The notes under the pieces were generated by a model. That model searched no databases. It had not been told where the DNA came from and was given only the letters and a program-made list of their open reading frames with translations. A DNA stretch of 64,000 bases from Ambrosia x helenae (Eukaryota > Streptophyta > Magnoliopsida > Asterales > Asteraceae): assembly GCA_030844895.1 (NCBI GenBank), contig CM061223.1, positions 7,054,676 to 7,118,675 on the forward strand, written 5' to 3'. This document shows, in pieces, positions 38,101 to 48,976 of this stretch (positions are counted from its first letter, which is position 1; every line of letters starts with the position of its first letter). The translations under genes and the position numbers were made by a program.

Positions 38101-40492
38101 GAATCAAAATGAAGTATATACATTTTGTCATCTGACACTACTTTTATTATTTTTGTTCTCTTAACAACAAAAGAATTGGTGACGTGACTTACAAATCTTG
38201 GAGGGTGGTCATTCTGGTGATAACCTTTGGAAACGGCCCGGATAACCGGTTTCCCATGAGAGAACTACATATGCACATAGTGAAAAGGTTAACACGACGT
38301 GTTACAAATATCACAGTCAAATAGTTATGTTTGCAGGCAAAAGAAAATTGCCAGTGAGAGTGATAACCGTCCATACAGGTTGCGCAATTGCATAGTAGCC
38401 CATTCGGAAGGAATGGTTCCATTGAGGTAGTTACGACTGAGATCCCTGCATTAAAAAAACATGATTATTATTTCACTGCGATCATAGCATCCACATAGTA
38501 AAAAGGTTAACACAATGTGTACTGCATAATCTTATTGAGAGGAGAGATTTTACTTACAAAATTCTAAGGTATCGAAGCTTGGAAAACTCAGTTGGAAGAA
38601 CAGCTGAGATGTTCTGGGATTTAATATATCTGCATTGTAACAACTTATTTTAATGGTTGAACCAAGTGGGTTTGTACCAAGTGGCTAGACCTAAGTATAA
38701 GCCCCAACTAATCACAATATAGACAATATGTGATAGCCATGTTTATAAGTGGGATGCAAGAAACAAACCTATCTACACTTCTCAAAACCCTGTTTAATAT
38801 GTTATACAACTTTTAGATGTGGTATTTTAAAATTTTGCTTTAAAAACGTACATGGTAAGTTTGATAAGTAGATAACCCAAGAATAATAGTAATGTGTGCG
38901 TGTGCGTGTGATGCTGACCTATTATAAAATTTTACACACTCTTGATGTGAGTGACGTCTCAGTTAACTAAATAACTCGTTAACAGAACTTTTCTTGTGTA
39001 TAATATTTTTAAAAAATAAACAGGCTACTGTTAGTTCGTTTCATAAAAGTTCCCTGTCTCTATAATTTTCATATATTGATGCATAATGAACCATTTCTAA
39101 AACTCCAAATCAACCAAACATGGTAATTTCTGTATTACTTTTGTCAAGAAATCATATTGGATGTTTCGATTCAACAACTGTATTATTTAAATTGATCAAA
39201 ATCTCACTTCATGGGCACAGAATATTAAACATGTATTAACCATGGTCAAGGTTACTGTTCACTAAGAAGCATGTACTAATGATGAGTAAAATTATTTATA
39301 AAAAAAAAAATAATAATCCAAACAAACAATGTTAGCTGGTTTCAAGAATAACACCCTTGCCTTAAACAATTGCAATAATTGAATTGATATATACTTCAGT
39401 AAAAGTCTATAGATAATATAATAAAACAAAACCTAAATAACCTGAAAACCATAAGTCCATAACCAATCTCGTTATTTTCTTATAATATATAATAATATTA
39501 ATGAGTCAAACACATAAATTCAAATATATATTTTTTTTAACTCATCCTTAAACTAATTTAAAGTGATGCAATGTTCTAGACTCTAGAGAGTGATGTATTT
39601 TCTTTTCTTCACGGGATGAAAACATGAAGTGTGAGTACAATCTAAAAAATGTAGGCCAGTGAGTCCAGCTAATTCCAGCTCAGCAGTCAACAAGCTGCGT
39701 TGACCACATTTTCAGTCAACAATACTATCCTCTCCTCTCCTCTAGGTTATCAATCACATGTTCTCTTCATTAAAAGTCAACAAGAATAATCAGCAATGAA
39801 TTCTATTGTTATATCGTATTTAAGCGCCAAACATACACACGCAACTTATTGTCCGTTTACCTTTCATCTCATCCGGATGTATTATATTGTTATATCGTAT
39901 TTAATTTATTTTTTTTTATAGAATTAATTCTTTTATTAACACATAATCGCGATAAATTACATCAAGATAGCAACAAACGGACAGCAAACCCTAACCTACT
40001 AAAAACGAAACCCATGCTCACCCGGAATCGAGACACTGATGGCAAGTATTTAATCGAAAAAATGATTTGGCAAACAAAATTAATGAAAATAATAATAATA
40101 ATTAAAATGAGGAACAAGACGTACATATGAACAGCATGGCAAGTAGCATTATTCTGGAAGGAGCAATCGCATACAATAGAGACGTTAAAACCTTTTCTGT
40201 ACTCACCGACGCCCCAATTTCCTTCACCTGTACATGGATCCTTGTTCAGATCCCATACCTTTGTACCTGCTAAACCTAATTTCTCTCCAATTTGTTTCAG
40301 TACCTTCACTGCACCAGTTCAGGTAACTAAGTAAGAATCGCTATTAATTAATATTAATATTAGGTTAGTTGATTAATAGGAGATGAATACTTAATTACCT
40401 TCGTTGGTATCGAGCTTTGCTGATTGTGTGAGTGCGAGATTAGATAATAGAAACAGTGTAAATAATATGAAGGATGGTAGTTTCTTCTTCAT
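26115..40492 (-). CDS. LRR-malectin receptor-like kinase, LRR-VIII-2 type, with a frameshift in the kinase domain
   Basis: 23 exons: 40399-40492, 40125-40308, 38558-38629, 38377-38445, 38193-38264, 38005-38076, 37848-37919, 37691-37762, 34866-34937, 34680-34751, 34522-34593, 33849-33920, 33706-33771, 33533-33598, 31943-32001, 31472-31875, 30942-31137, 28688-28831, 28100-28218, 27804-28014, 27198-27439, 26624-26774 and 26115-26432. One extra base aside, they encode 989 residues. A signal peptide (1-24) is followed by WDLNKDPCTGEGNW, then LRRs encoded mostly by 72-nt exons, a malectin-like domain (about 397-595), a transmembrane helix (about 608-631) and a kinase with GEGGFGAV (673-680), IAVKQL, HRDIKTSN (792-799), DFG and GYMAPEYAMRGYLT. 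This matches the plant LRR-VIII-2 group (RFK1/LIK1 relatives), plasma-membrane receptors. A run of seven A (27284-27290) shifts the frame after HRD and brings a stop about residue 811, before DFG. Introns 8 and 17 have grown by transposon insertion. Confidence 0.92.
26534..26585. mobile_element. Very short MITE remnant in the last receptor-kinase intron
   Basis: GGGGGTGTTTGGAT and, at the other end, ATCCAAACACCCC form a perfect hairpin stem around about 25 bp. The ends are those of the GGGTGTTTGG Harbinger family seen at 4410-5169, so this looks like a deletion product of such an element. Confidence 0.55.
27500..27782. mobile_element. Possible hAT-type MITE with a GGGTCAAACGGG core, receptor-kinase intron 20
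   Basis: AGAGGTGGAAATTTCAACCC on the left and, inverted, AGAGATGCCAATTTGGACGG on the right form an imperfect TIR. The core contains repeated GGTCAAAC and ACCCG phrases. I could not find an 8-bp duplication, so this is less certain than the other hAT MITEs. Confidence 0.45.
28970..30175 (+). pseudogene. Truncated Ty1/copia element: LTR end, primer site and gag, in receptor-kinase intron 17
   Basis: TGGTACCAGAGC (29129-29140) resembles the initiator-Met primer-binding site and follows an LTR-like AT-rich stretch. Then comes a gag-like frame from the Met at 29223 (TLDGSKVTYSAWTKLFKLHA and KVLDHI are typical of copia gag). It shifts frame near 29410 and continues as NTLSEDDLLIRVLETDITAF and KKARAAALETKF. 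The remainder is a Pro/Asn/Gln-rich region like the gag tail of such elements. TTGAGGGG near 30167 may be a polypurine tract. No protease, integrase or reverse transcriptase remains. The element opposes the host gene in orientation. Confidence 0.72.
30281..30425 (-). mobile_element. Au-like SINE in receptor-kinase intron 17
   Basis: It shares the blocks CACAAATAGCAAAGCTA, TTTGGGGAGGGTTGGATG, AGAGAGGCTGTTTCTAGAGA and ACCCTCGGCTC with the copies at 10189 and 32882. The orientation puts the tRNA-related head to the right. Confidence 0.68.
32310..32375 (-). mobile_element. Truncated Au-like SINE fragment
   Basis: CCACCAATAGCAAAGCTAAG, GTAGGGTTTGAGAAGATGTA and a CAAACCTTGG end match part of the Au-like SINE. 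Only the 3' part remains, in receptor-kinase intron 14. Confidence 0.5.
32882..33040 (-). mobile_element. Au-like SINE in receptor-kinase intron 14
   Basis: GCAACAACCGTACCCAGTAA, TAGGGTCTGCGGAGGGTGGT, AGATTGCTTCCAAAGAGAC and CCCCGGCTCC follow the Au-like SINE order on the minus strand. More diverged than the copy at 10189. Confidence 0.68.
34098..34379. mobile_element. PIF/Harbinger-type MITE in receptor-kinase intron 11
   Basis: It starts GGGGATGTTGTGTTG and ends CAAATGCAAACACCC, an imperfect inverted pair, with TTA on both sides (34095-34097, 34380-34382). It lies between exons 12 and 11. No ORF. Confidence 0.5.
35535..35730. repeat. CACCGTCCAA minisatellite
   Basis: About a dozen units of AACACCGTCC or AACCACCGTCC, 11-14 bp each, run up to the ATG of the Myb/SANT ORF. 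Long frames that cross it on both strands are repeat translations. Confidence 0.85.
35730..36080 (+). CDS. Myb/SANT-like DNA-binding protein carried by a Mutator-like element
   Basis: An uninterrupted 116-residue frame starts MAPQRWTEEQEIALIAAWLH, the first helix of a Myb/SANT (trihelix-like) domain. Further conserved positions are NNKWFRILNEYN, RTTESLSRKLNDL and CQIFN. Proteins of this group are encoded by PIF/Harbinger elements and by plant gene families derived from them. At 116 residues it is short: it ends soon after the SANT domain and lacks the coiled-coil tail seen at 14354-15478. It follows the CACCGTCC minisatellite directly, so its leader would be repeat-derived. Whether it is expressed cannot be told from sequence. 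Confidence 0.72.
   Translation: MAPQRWTEEQEIALIAAWLHVEESTHLNNKWFRILNEYNRLVGGSQRTTESLSRKLNDLTTKCQIFNSHHNRTLYDVPANFPEDVAIRHSLRQYKNREGKEFKHVSVWQMIKHRLM
36081..37052. other. Right interior of the Mutator-like element
   Basis: AT-rich sequence with short direct repeats: TTTTAATTTGTCGTTTTG three times near 36090-36215, CGCAGA(C/T)GG phrases near 36707-36735, and TGGAAGATGAAAG(C/G)TTAGAGG three times near 36860-36955. No further ORF of note. Confidence 0.6.
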
Positions 40493-40614
40493 GGTGGTGT
40501 TTGTAGGATGCTCCAGTAGAGCACCTTTAGTTAACAAATTGTTTATCATACATATAAAAATTATATAGATAGATATATATAGGGCCGATAGAGATATATT
40601 ATATATATATATAT

Positions 40615-40644
40615 GTAGAGAGAGAGAGAGAGAGAATGTGTGAG

Positions 40645-40682
<38 letters not shown>
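40615..40682. repeat. GA microsatellite just upstream of the receptor kinase
   Basis: Two GA blocks separated by AATGTGTGAGTAT lie 120-190 bp upstream of the start codon, on the CT side for the gene. CT-rich tracts are common in plant core promoters and 5' UTRs, so this may be within the promoter region. Confidence 0.7.
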
Positions 40683-40684
<2 letters not shown>

Positions 40685-40805
40685 ACGTCAAGTGAAGAAA
40701 GAGAAATGAGTAGCAGAGCTGAAAATAAAATGGAGGGCTAGGAGGTGACGAGGGAATAAATCGAGTAGATGGCTGAAAATGTGACCCCATCACGTGATAA
40801 GTGCA

Positions 40806-40807
<2 letters not shown>

Positions 40808-40882
<75 letters not shown>

Positions 40883-40931
40883 CATTATCATTATCATTAT
40901 CATTATCATTATCATTATCATTATCATTATC

Positions 40932-40969
<38 letters not shown>

Positions 40970-40972
40970 CTC
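40808..40972. repeat. Compound ATT / ATTATC microsatellite
   Basis: About 16 ATT units are followed by about 18 ATTATC hexamer units, then ATT again. It translates in every plus frame (His/Tyr, Ile, Leu/Ser repeats), which explains the long apparent ORFs. Confidence 0.95.
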
Positions 40973-41200
40973 TGCAAGTAACTTTGGTATGTGCAGTTGT
41001 GTACTTGTGTACGATATTTCCGGCTACGGTTAGACTATAAGGGTATGTGTAGTGGTGGAGTGTTATGTGGGGGTTATGGGATTAAAATATTAAAAAGTAA
41101 TAGAAAGGGAGTTATGTGTGGGTTATGGAAAAAGAGGGTGTAGTGGGAAGGGGGGTTATGTGGGGGTTATAAATGATTGGGTAATAATTGATTTTTATTG

Positions 41201-41245
<45 letters not shown>

Positions 41246-41377
41246 TAATAAAATAAAAACAAAAAAAGACTTCAAAAAAATTATTATTATTATTCTCTCT
41301 CTCTCTTATCTTCTTCTTCTTCAACTACACTTCTTCTTCATCTCTCCTTCTTCATCTTCTTCCTCTCCACACACTTC

Positions 41378-41443
<66 letters not shown>

Positions 41444-41479
41444 CAAGAAGCAGAGCATAGCGCTCGTTGTTTACATGAC

Positions 41480-42543
41480 TAGGGTTGTGCAAAGGGTCCG
41501 GAACCGACCCGACCCAACCCGGACCCATCAGAACCATATACCCTTTTATTGTTGAAATTAGGAACCACGAACCGAACCTTAAAAGGCTATGTGGTTCCGG
41601 GTCCTAAAGGTTCTGATGGGTCGGGTAAAAGGGTCTGACCCTCTAGAACCCTTTAATGCAATAGCCACTTTTAGAGGATTTACATATTCCTATTCTTTTA
41701 CCATGCTCGTAAAAGAATTCCTCCATATGGTTCTAAGGCCGTCCGTTGTGGACGCTTGAGCGAACGTGCGCAAGCCACCGACGTGACTATCAAGTAATCC
41801 GGTCACTTGACCCCGTTGTGGCTGTAGGTGAGCAACGGCGGGACGAAAGGTCACTTTTTCCCGTTAACGCACACGACCACCATCGCTTGTGCTCACGCCG
41901 GGACTGTTTGCGCGAGGCTGTTGTGGTTGGGGGTGAGCACGGGTGCTGAAACCTCGTTCGCGTCGTGCTACTCGCGCTTCCACAACGGATAGTCTAACAA
42001 TAGCCCATGAGTTTTTTTTAAGTCATTTTTCGTTTCTCGATTTATGTTTTCGTAACAACTTTGTCATTCTCATCAATAGAAACATTATGTGAATCTGTTA
42101 TGTATACATAATAAATACACACACCAGAGCGATATATATAAATATTTACTTCAAATTTAGATATAATATATATTATATAATATATTACATCTATGCATAT
42201 CCATTAAGCCGAAAAAAATTTCAAGAAAAATACATTGTTATTGTTATAAATAATATTTTTAATATTGTATTAACATTACATGAAATCGATTACAATAAAA
42301 CGTAAAAACGAATAGTGAAAAGACTAAAAAAGATTATTTTTTAATTTTTTAATTAAAATACAAACGGTTCTTGTGGTTCTTATATTAGAACCGTGGGTTT
42401 GGAACCGACCCGACCCGGAACCGATAATTCATATAAATCTAGAACCGGAAACCGACCCATATATTAAAAAGGTTCGGGTCCAAGGTTCTCGTGGGTCGGG
42501 TCCAAGGTTCCTGTGGGTCCGAACCACGAAATGCTCACCCCTA
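41480..42543. mobile_element. hAT-type MITE with a GAACCGACCCGACCC core
   Basis: It starts TAGGGTTGTGCA and ends TGCTCACCCCTA, with a perfect 8-bp duplication TACATGAC (41472-41479, 42544-42551). Both ends of the core are rich in GGTTC and GACCCG motifs in opposite orientation. A 258-bp Harbinger MITE has inserted at 41737. Confidence 0.88.
41737..41994. mobile_element. PIF/Harbinger MITE nested inside the hAT element
   Basis: GGCCGTCCGTTGTGG and, inverted, GACTATCCGTTGTGG are flanked by TAA on both sides (41734-41736, 41995-41997). The ends are those of the 14046-15769 and 5579-6225 elements. GC-rich interior, no gene. Confidence 0.82.
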
Positions 42544-42653
42544 TACATGACGGGATTGAACCAAAACGCCCTATAGCGCCGTCGGGGGCGGTGTTCCCCG
42601 GCGCTATGGGGCTTCAAAACGCCCTATAACGTGCCCACTACACATACTCTAAG

Positions 42654-45237
42654 TGTCACACCCCAACCGATGGCGGAAACATCGAGGTGAGACTTGTGAT
42701 AGATTGTTCAAAGACTTCATAACACTAAATTGTGATAATAGATTAAAATAGATTTCATTCGTATCTAAGATTCAACAAGTATACAATTTGTTCATGAGAA
42801 AAAATACATTAACTTAAACATGAAGTAAAATAAAGATTTTTTTCGTTTGTTTCTAAGGCCGTATCCTAAGTGATATATCTTGTATCGTCTCATCAAGCTT
42901 TTCCTGCAACATGTATAAAATATCTGTCAACACATAAAGTATTGGTGAGCATACTAGTTTTGGTTTACATACATAGTATTTTAGAATGGTTTACTCAAAT
43001 CTCATACTATAGCATTGCACATACATATCATACAAAAGACATAACTCAAACCCGCGAGTACCACAGCGTATACCTAGCATATTCATGCTAGGCCGTTTAA
43101 ATCTTAACAATGACCCATAAAGGGGGCGGTGTGCTAGTCCTATAGCGCTATACATGTTAAGTGGGCTAATAATAGTTAATGATTTATGTCTAAGTATCTA
43201 AGAATCATAAGCATGGCAAGTAGCATATAAGTATGTTTAATAGATTGAGCATGTGTGTTTATGAAAGCATTAGTGTGTTTTGCATATGATACATGTTTAC
43301 ACCCCAAAAGTGATAAAGAGTAAAAAGGGGACAAGTATGACTCACCTGAAGTGCATTATGAAAGAATAACAAACAATGTCTGAAGCTGGATTGACTGAAT
43401 CTCTTGTGTCCTATTACAAGTAAAGGATGCCTTAAATTCTAATGCAAAATAAGCTTGTTTCGTTTCTTGGTTGTAAAGATAGTTTATTCAACTACCTAAA
43501 CTCGTATTGAAAATAATATTCGTCTTAAACTATTTATAACTTGACGAACCGATATGTGTGGATGTATTGATATAATAAATATATACTTTAACGAAATAAT
43601 CGATATTTTTGTCTTGAAAGTAGTTGCAAAAGAACCATTTTGGATAATGAGATTAATGTTTGCGTAATTCGACTCGAATGTTAGGTCATTTCTTAGTCCG
43701 GATAAGATAAATATATTTATATGCATTTTTTTTACAAAGATTGTAGTTGTTTCATATTAATATTTACCGCCTTTGCTTCTGTTAAGAATGTTATAAATGG
43801 ATGTCAAAGATTATAAGCTACAATCGAATTGTATCATTTCACATTTCTATTTGAAAACCATTTGAAAATTTTGTAAGTTTAAATTCCCCGGAAAGAAAGT
43901 ACATAAACAATTTAACCACTTCAAAGTGATAACTTCCTTTTAAAAAAAAATAAATCTATTCAAGTTATTTATATATGTTATTAATAATAGTTGGATTACT
44001 AGGAGTTTTTGACTAGTCAACCTCATCCAAACTTCACCCTACTTAACCATGAATACGTGCAGCTTTAAAATGTTTCTCCCTGTTAGATATTATTACCCAA
44101 ATGATAACAGATACAACCCACTCCAACCAAAACTTATAAACTCAAATAACCAAGCTAATCGTGACAACAAAGAACTCAAAAGGATTCGGTACCTCGCTGC
44201 GCGATGGTGAAACGAAGCTGTCACGAGCACAGAGCTGACCTGGAACTGAACAGAAGAAGGAAACGAACATGCCACAACCAAACGACACCGTTGTTGCCGC
44301 ACCATAACCAAACGAAACCCAACCAGAACCTGAGTTGTAACCGACCCAAACTGGAACCCCAAAACTCGAGTTAGACATCGTGAGGGTGTCGTGGTGTGTG
44401 AAGTGAATGAAGGGAGGGGCTTAGGTTAGAGGTGGAGTGGTGGCCTCGCTTGACGGGGCGTGCCTCGGTTCCGGCGTCACTGAGGTTGGCGAGCAAAGAC
44501 GTGTCCGTCCTAAACCTTAATATATAGAATGCGAATGGATGCCATTAAACACACGAGAAAAAGAGGAAAGCACTAGATCAGATCACCACTGGCTCAAAGA
44601 CTGTATGTGTATATTTTCTTTCTTGAGCAGTCAAACATATATGGTGCCTCATGCTCATATTCATATTAAATAAGTATATAATACTTACTCAAAAAGCAAG
44701 GGTTCATTTTTTTTTAGTGGGTGTGTGCGTGGAGAAGGCAGACAAGTAGGAAAAATTATGGGGGCTAGGGTTTGGATTGTAAGGAAATGAAGGAGAAGGG
44801 TGAATTAAGGAGTTTAAATAGGTAGGGTTTTGGTGTAGGTTAAGTGGTTGGGCACTGCGTACACGAACCCGTCCATCTCGCGCTACATCTCCACACGTAT
44901 AGTCGCTAAAATATTTGTATCACTTATTTTATTTATATAAACCAACTAAAATCGAGTATTTGGACTATATACTCGTTATATATATTTATAGTCACGTATA
45001 AATTATAAAGGTTCGCTAAGCGTCGTTCCTTTTACACGTCTTTTTTTTTACAGAGCGTTATTATTATTTTCAACACTATAATAGCATATTTAAATGATTA
45101 AACTCATTAGTGAATAGAACGTATCTCTTGTTGGCAAGATATTATTGTTAACGGATTAAGATTGTTATGCCAATAATACATATATTTTATTATTATTAAT
45201 ATATTTTTAATATTGTAGAAAGTAACGGGACGTTACA
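42654..45237 (-). repeat. LTR copy A (3' LTR in element orientation)
   Basis: On the minus strand it runs from TGTAACGTCCCGTTAC to GGTTGGGGTGTGACA. A hairpin CACCTCGATG...CATCGG sits about 30 bp from the end. A consensus splice donor CAG|GTGAGT lies 692 bp from the LTR end. Confidence 0.93.
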
Positions 45238-46375
45238 GTCTCCCCTACTTTAGAGAATTTCGTCTCGAAATTAAATCAAAAAGGACGGTTAGGCATGGCT
45301 GCGAACATTGGGAAGCATAGGAATGTAGGGGTTATAGTTTGCTGTGTTGTGTTTAGGTGAGTGGCAAGCTTCTTGTGTAATATGGAGAGTGTTTTAGTTG
45401 TGCTTTACATGATATATGACTGGTTAGACTTAGACTTAGGGCATGGCTTATTGTAATTTCGTCAGGTTGACTAGAGTTGGTTCTTGGTCCGGCCCTCAGT
45501 CACATCTTCGATACATTATTAGTGTTTATATATAGGGTGTACCGCAGCTAACCCACCACACCTTTGGTATTTCAAATTTGTACTGAGCGTCTATTAACAA
45601 CTCTAAATAGAATTTCATCTCACCTTAACGTACCTGTAAATTCATGATTACGTTCCGGACCGCAATCGCCAATTTACCTTACATTAGGGTGTTATGTCTT
45701 TCTATGACACTAACTAGAAATAAAACAATGGGTATGACGTAAATATGTCCTAACTCTAAGAGCTAATCATTATATTCGTGAAACGAACACGTTGGTATGT
45801 GACGGCTTGATAACGCAATGATGATGTATGCAGGTAGGCAAGCAAGTATCAACGGAACAAAGCATGTATATGAATATAAGCATGTATGAATTTGAGTATG
45901 GGCTACAACCAAAACTGGTTGTCTGGTAGGCTACATCCCAACGAGATGTATTCCTATAATTGTTGTAAATGTAAACTATGAAGTAATGTTTATGCATCTA
46001 CTGAATTAGAAATGGATTGTTTACCTCTCCAAGTTTAGAGGGGATTCAACATGTGTACTTGGATGTTTTGAGTTTTAGCCTTTAGGTATAAGCGAGTTTA
46101 AATTTGTGGATAGAATGTTTTTATGACGATTTATATGCATTAAGTGAAAAATTAAGTTTATAGAATAGTACAAGTATTATAGAATATCCATTTTCAATAT
46201 CATGGGAAAATCTAGTCTTGTGCATAATCAAGTCTTAGGTTTCATAGATAAACAAGTTTCATGTAAGATCAAGTTTGAAAGTAGCATAGAATAGGCATTG
46301 AATTTCAAGTATCTGATTTCATAGTTTATGAGAAGATGTATGTGTATCAAAACATATCAAGTAATGTATCATAAG

Positions 46376-46559
46376 AGGGTGTTTGGCTGTCCATTTTCCC
46401 CTCCTTTTAACTTATAACTTATCCAATAAGTCAAAAGTTAAAACAAAAGTGATTGGGTAATTGTTTGAAAAGGAACTTATGAAAGATTTTATGCCTTGAA
46501 AATGAGAAATGAAGGGAAAAGTCATAAGGAGGAAAGGAGAAGAAGAGCCAGGCATGCTC
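46376..46559. mobile_element. PIF/Harbinger-type MITE within the LTR element
   Basis: GAGGGTGTTTGGCTG and, inverted, GAGCATGCCTGGCTC are flanked by TAA on both sides. It belongs to the GGGTGTTTGG group. Its presence inside a young LTR element means either that the family mobilised recently or that the parent copy already carried it. Confidence 0.62.
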
Positions 46560-48351
46560 TAAGTATAATTGTGTCTAAGAAGGTGTATCTAAAAATCTAT
46601 CCAACTGTTGAGAGGGCACATAGACCTCTACTAGTTGTTGGGTAGATAAACGTATTAAAATTGAGAATGTATCTGTAAAGGTGTTTAGATGCGAGTATAA
46701 ATGTATATGTAGTGATAGTTGTGATGGTATCATACAAAGATAAATGTTACGGACAATTAGGATGGAAAATAATGTTTGAGTTTATTGAAAAAAGAAGTAG
46801 TCATTCCCTTGGAAAGAGAAATTAAAGAGTAATTATGCTTGTAGGAGATAAAGGTGTAGAATGTGTTGAAGAATATTAACAATATGTGAGTCAATGTAGA
46901 ATGGAGGACGTATATTGTAAGTGGATGATGGATGATAAGAAATTTTGATTTTTGGGAAGAAAAAAAAAATGAAGTTTTTGGTCAATAAATAATCAAATTT
47001 TGTAGGGAATGATGTATATGGAATACAGTTGAAATTTAAACCTTGGTTGTGGAAAACGAAAACGTTGTTGGTAAATAGTTTAACTCTTTAGGCCTGAAAA
47101 TTTGTGGACATGTGGGTGTAGACTAGTTGACATGAAATCAAGTTTATGAAAATGATTGGTTTTACAAAAAATAAGAATTAATAATTTATAGACGTTTGCT
47201 TGCGAAAAGAGCTTATGATCCTCATTATGACCCATATATGAGAAGGTCAAGTTTTCATACGTTGTCAAAGATTTTCAATTGTAAACCAGGTACGAATCTA
47301 GGTAAATAAAGGACTTCATGTTTCATGAAAGAAAAATTCATATTCGCGAAAAAAAATTAACATTACGAAATCACACATAACGAAAATAATTGTGTACCTG
47401 TTTCGAACAAGATTGTTTTAAGAAAATACAAGGGAGATTTAGAACGGTGAAAAGAAAATACAAAAGATTATGAAATCATAAAGTATAGGTAAATATTTGT
47501 TAAAAATTTTGAGTATGTTATGGAGAGATTCATATGGGTTGAATCAAATATGACAAAAATATGATGATGAAAAATAATAGTTAGCATTAAGCATTTCTGT
47601 AATTTAGACGTTAACAAATATTAGAAAGTATAGAATAGTAATTGAAGAATTAATTTGTTTTAAAATTGATTTGGTATAATGTAACGTAAATAAGAACAAA
47701 ATGTGAAGTACGACAATACGAATAAAAATGCATGATGTTAAGGTTTTAATGCATGATGTTGAACATTTATAATAATTTATAATACTCGAAAATATTTATT
47801 CGATGTTTTATTTGAACACAATGTCATAAACGTGAAAATTTCGATTTGTTTAGAACATAACTTTTTTGTTATATAATCGATTGCCAATCGATGTATAAGG
47901 TTGGAGAAAACTTTGTAAAGTTACATAATCGAAAATACTTGAGAATAAAACGCTTCAATATGAAACCGGATTTGTTATAAAATATTTGAGGATATAAACA
48001 AGAATTTAATATTTCATAAATGATAATGTTTACCGATACTTTTGAGAAATTCTAAACTAGGATTATGCAGAAGTGAGAGAGGTTTAAGTAACGCATCTAA
48101 TAAAATGGACTTGAAGTTGGTTGTTGAATGTAAAAGAGGTTTACAAGGTTTGGATTGTTCCGGAACGGAACTACGACTAATCAAAGTGGTCGAAAATTCT
48201 TTTGAGTTCGGGAATTATGCTTTGGCTTAATAGGTAGAATACTTTAGCCGAGATTTTCGATTAACGGTATTCACCCTTCCAGTTACTACATGTCCCTCGT
48301 CAATCGAAAGTTTGAGACTTTGAAGAGATTGAAAAATTCAAGGAATCGAAC

Positions 48352-48830
48352 TAATCACCAAGGTAAAGGGTATCACTCCTAGCTTGATGATAAGTTGCTA
48401 TGTTAATGTATAGGAATGAAGCGCTACCAAGATAAAGGAATTCACTCTTAACTTGGTAGTAGAGCTTCTACAAGATGAGGGAATATGAAACTAGTCATCA
48501 AGATGTGGATATCACTCCTAACTTGATGATGTCGTCTTTGAATTATGAATTGGTACTTATCCATAGAGTAAAGGGAGTTAATCCTCACTCTTTGGTAAGG
48601 TTTCACTAGAATGGGATGAGTGAATTTGTCATCAAGGTAAGGAAATCACTCATATCTCGATGGTGAAATTTCAAAAGAATTTAAAAGGAATGAAACGGAT
48701 TGAAAGTTGTCACCAAAGTAAGGGTTACACGCCTATTTTAGCGAGTTTCTTTCGTTTGTGAAATACGAGTGTCTTTGTATTGGAGTATACGTTGCCTTAG
48801 GAAAGGCATTCATCTTTAAGGTTTATGAAA
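48352..48830 (-). repeat. Array of diverged 70-bp stem-loop units beside the primer-binding site
   Basis: Units start near 48352, 48423, 48493, 48561, 48628 and 48708 (spacing about 67-80), perhaps with a seventh near 48792. Each has two arms of about 10 nt, such as TCATCAAGAT and AACTTGATGA, or CTACCAAGAT and AACTTGGTAG, around a loop often containing ATCACTC. The arms change together between units (CATCAAG/CTTGATG, TACCAAG/CTTGGTA, AGAGT/ACTCT), so base pairing is retained while the sequence drifts. Confidence 0.8.
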
Positions 48831-48960
48831 TTGGTATGAAATTGATTAGAAGCAAGTAGGAAAATCAAGTATCTCAAGCATGTAGAGGAAGTAGTCAAAT
48901 AAAGGTTCCTAACTATAGACTAGGTCAATCATGGCAATTTTCCTAATTCCCTATAGTTAT

Positions 48961-48973
48961 GGCTCTGATACCA
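48961..48973 (-). promoter_or_regulatory. Primer-binding site, initiator Met-tRNA type
   Basis: TGGTATCAGAGCC on the minus strand, 3 bp from the LTR edge. It fixes the orientation of the element. Confidence 0.95.
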
Positions 48974-48976
48974 ATC

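Larger units (their letters stand above)
41041..42649. mobile_element. PIF/Harbinger element hosting two nested insertions
   Basis: GGGTATGTGTAGTGG on the left and, inverted, GAGTATGTGTAGTGG on the right (14 of 15) are flanked by TAA on each side. Inside is the hAT element 41480-42543, itself split by a Harbinger MITE. Removing these leaves a host element of about 540 bp with ATT and AAC microsatellites. A similar pair of ends encloses 60798-61009. Confidence 0.8.
45238..48976 (-). other. Non-coding interior of the LTR element
   Basis: It is AT-rich, without gag-pol traces. It contains a Harbinger MITE (46376-46559) and, next to the primer site, a stem-loop array (48352-48830). GGCATGG and other short phrases near the polypurine end give no coding signal. 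Confidence 0.85.

Noticed and set aside
40769..41040. Three overlapping plus-strand ORFs of His-Tyr, Ile or Leu-Ser repeats
   Set aside because: They are translations of the ATT/ATTATC microsatellite in three frames, not genes.
48352..48830. CRISPR-like reading of the regularly spaced repeats
   Set aside because: Units are diverged stem-loops inside a plant LTR element, with no identical repeats and no spacers; the context is eukaryotic.
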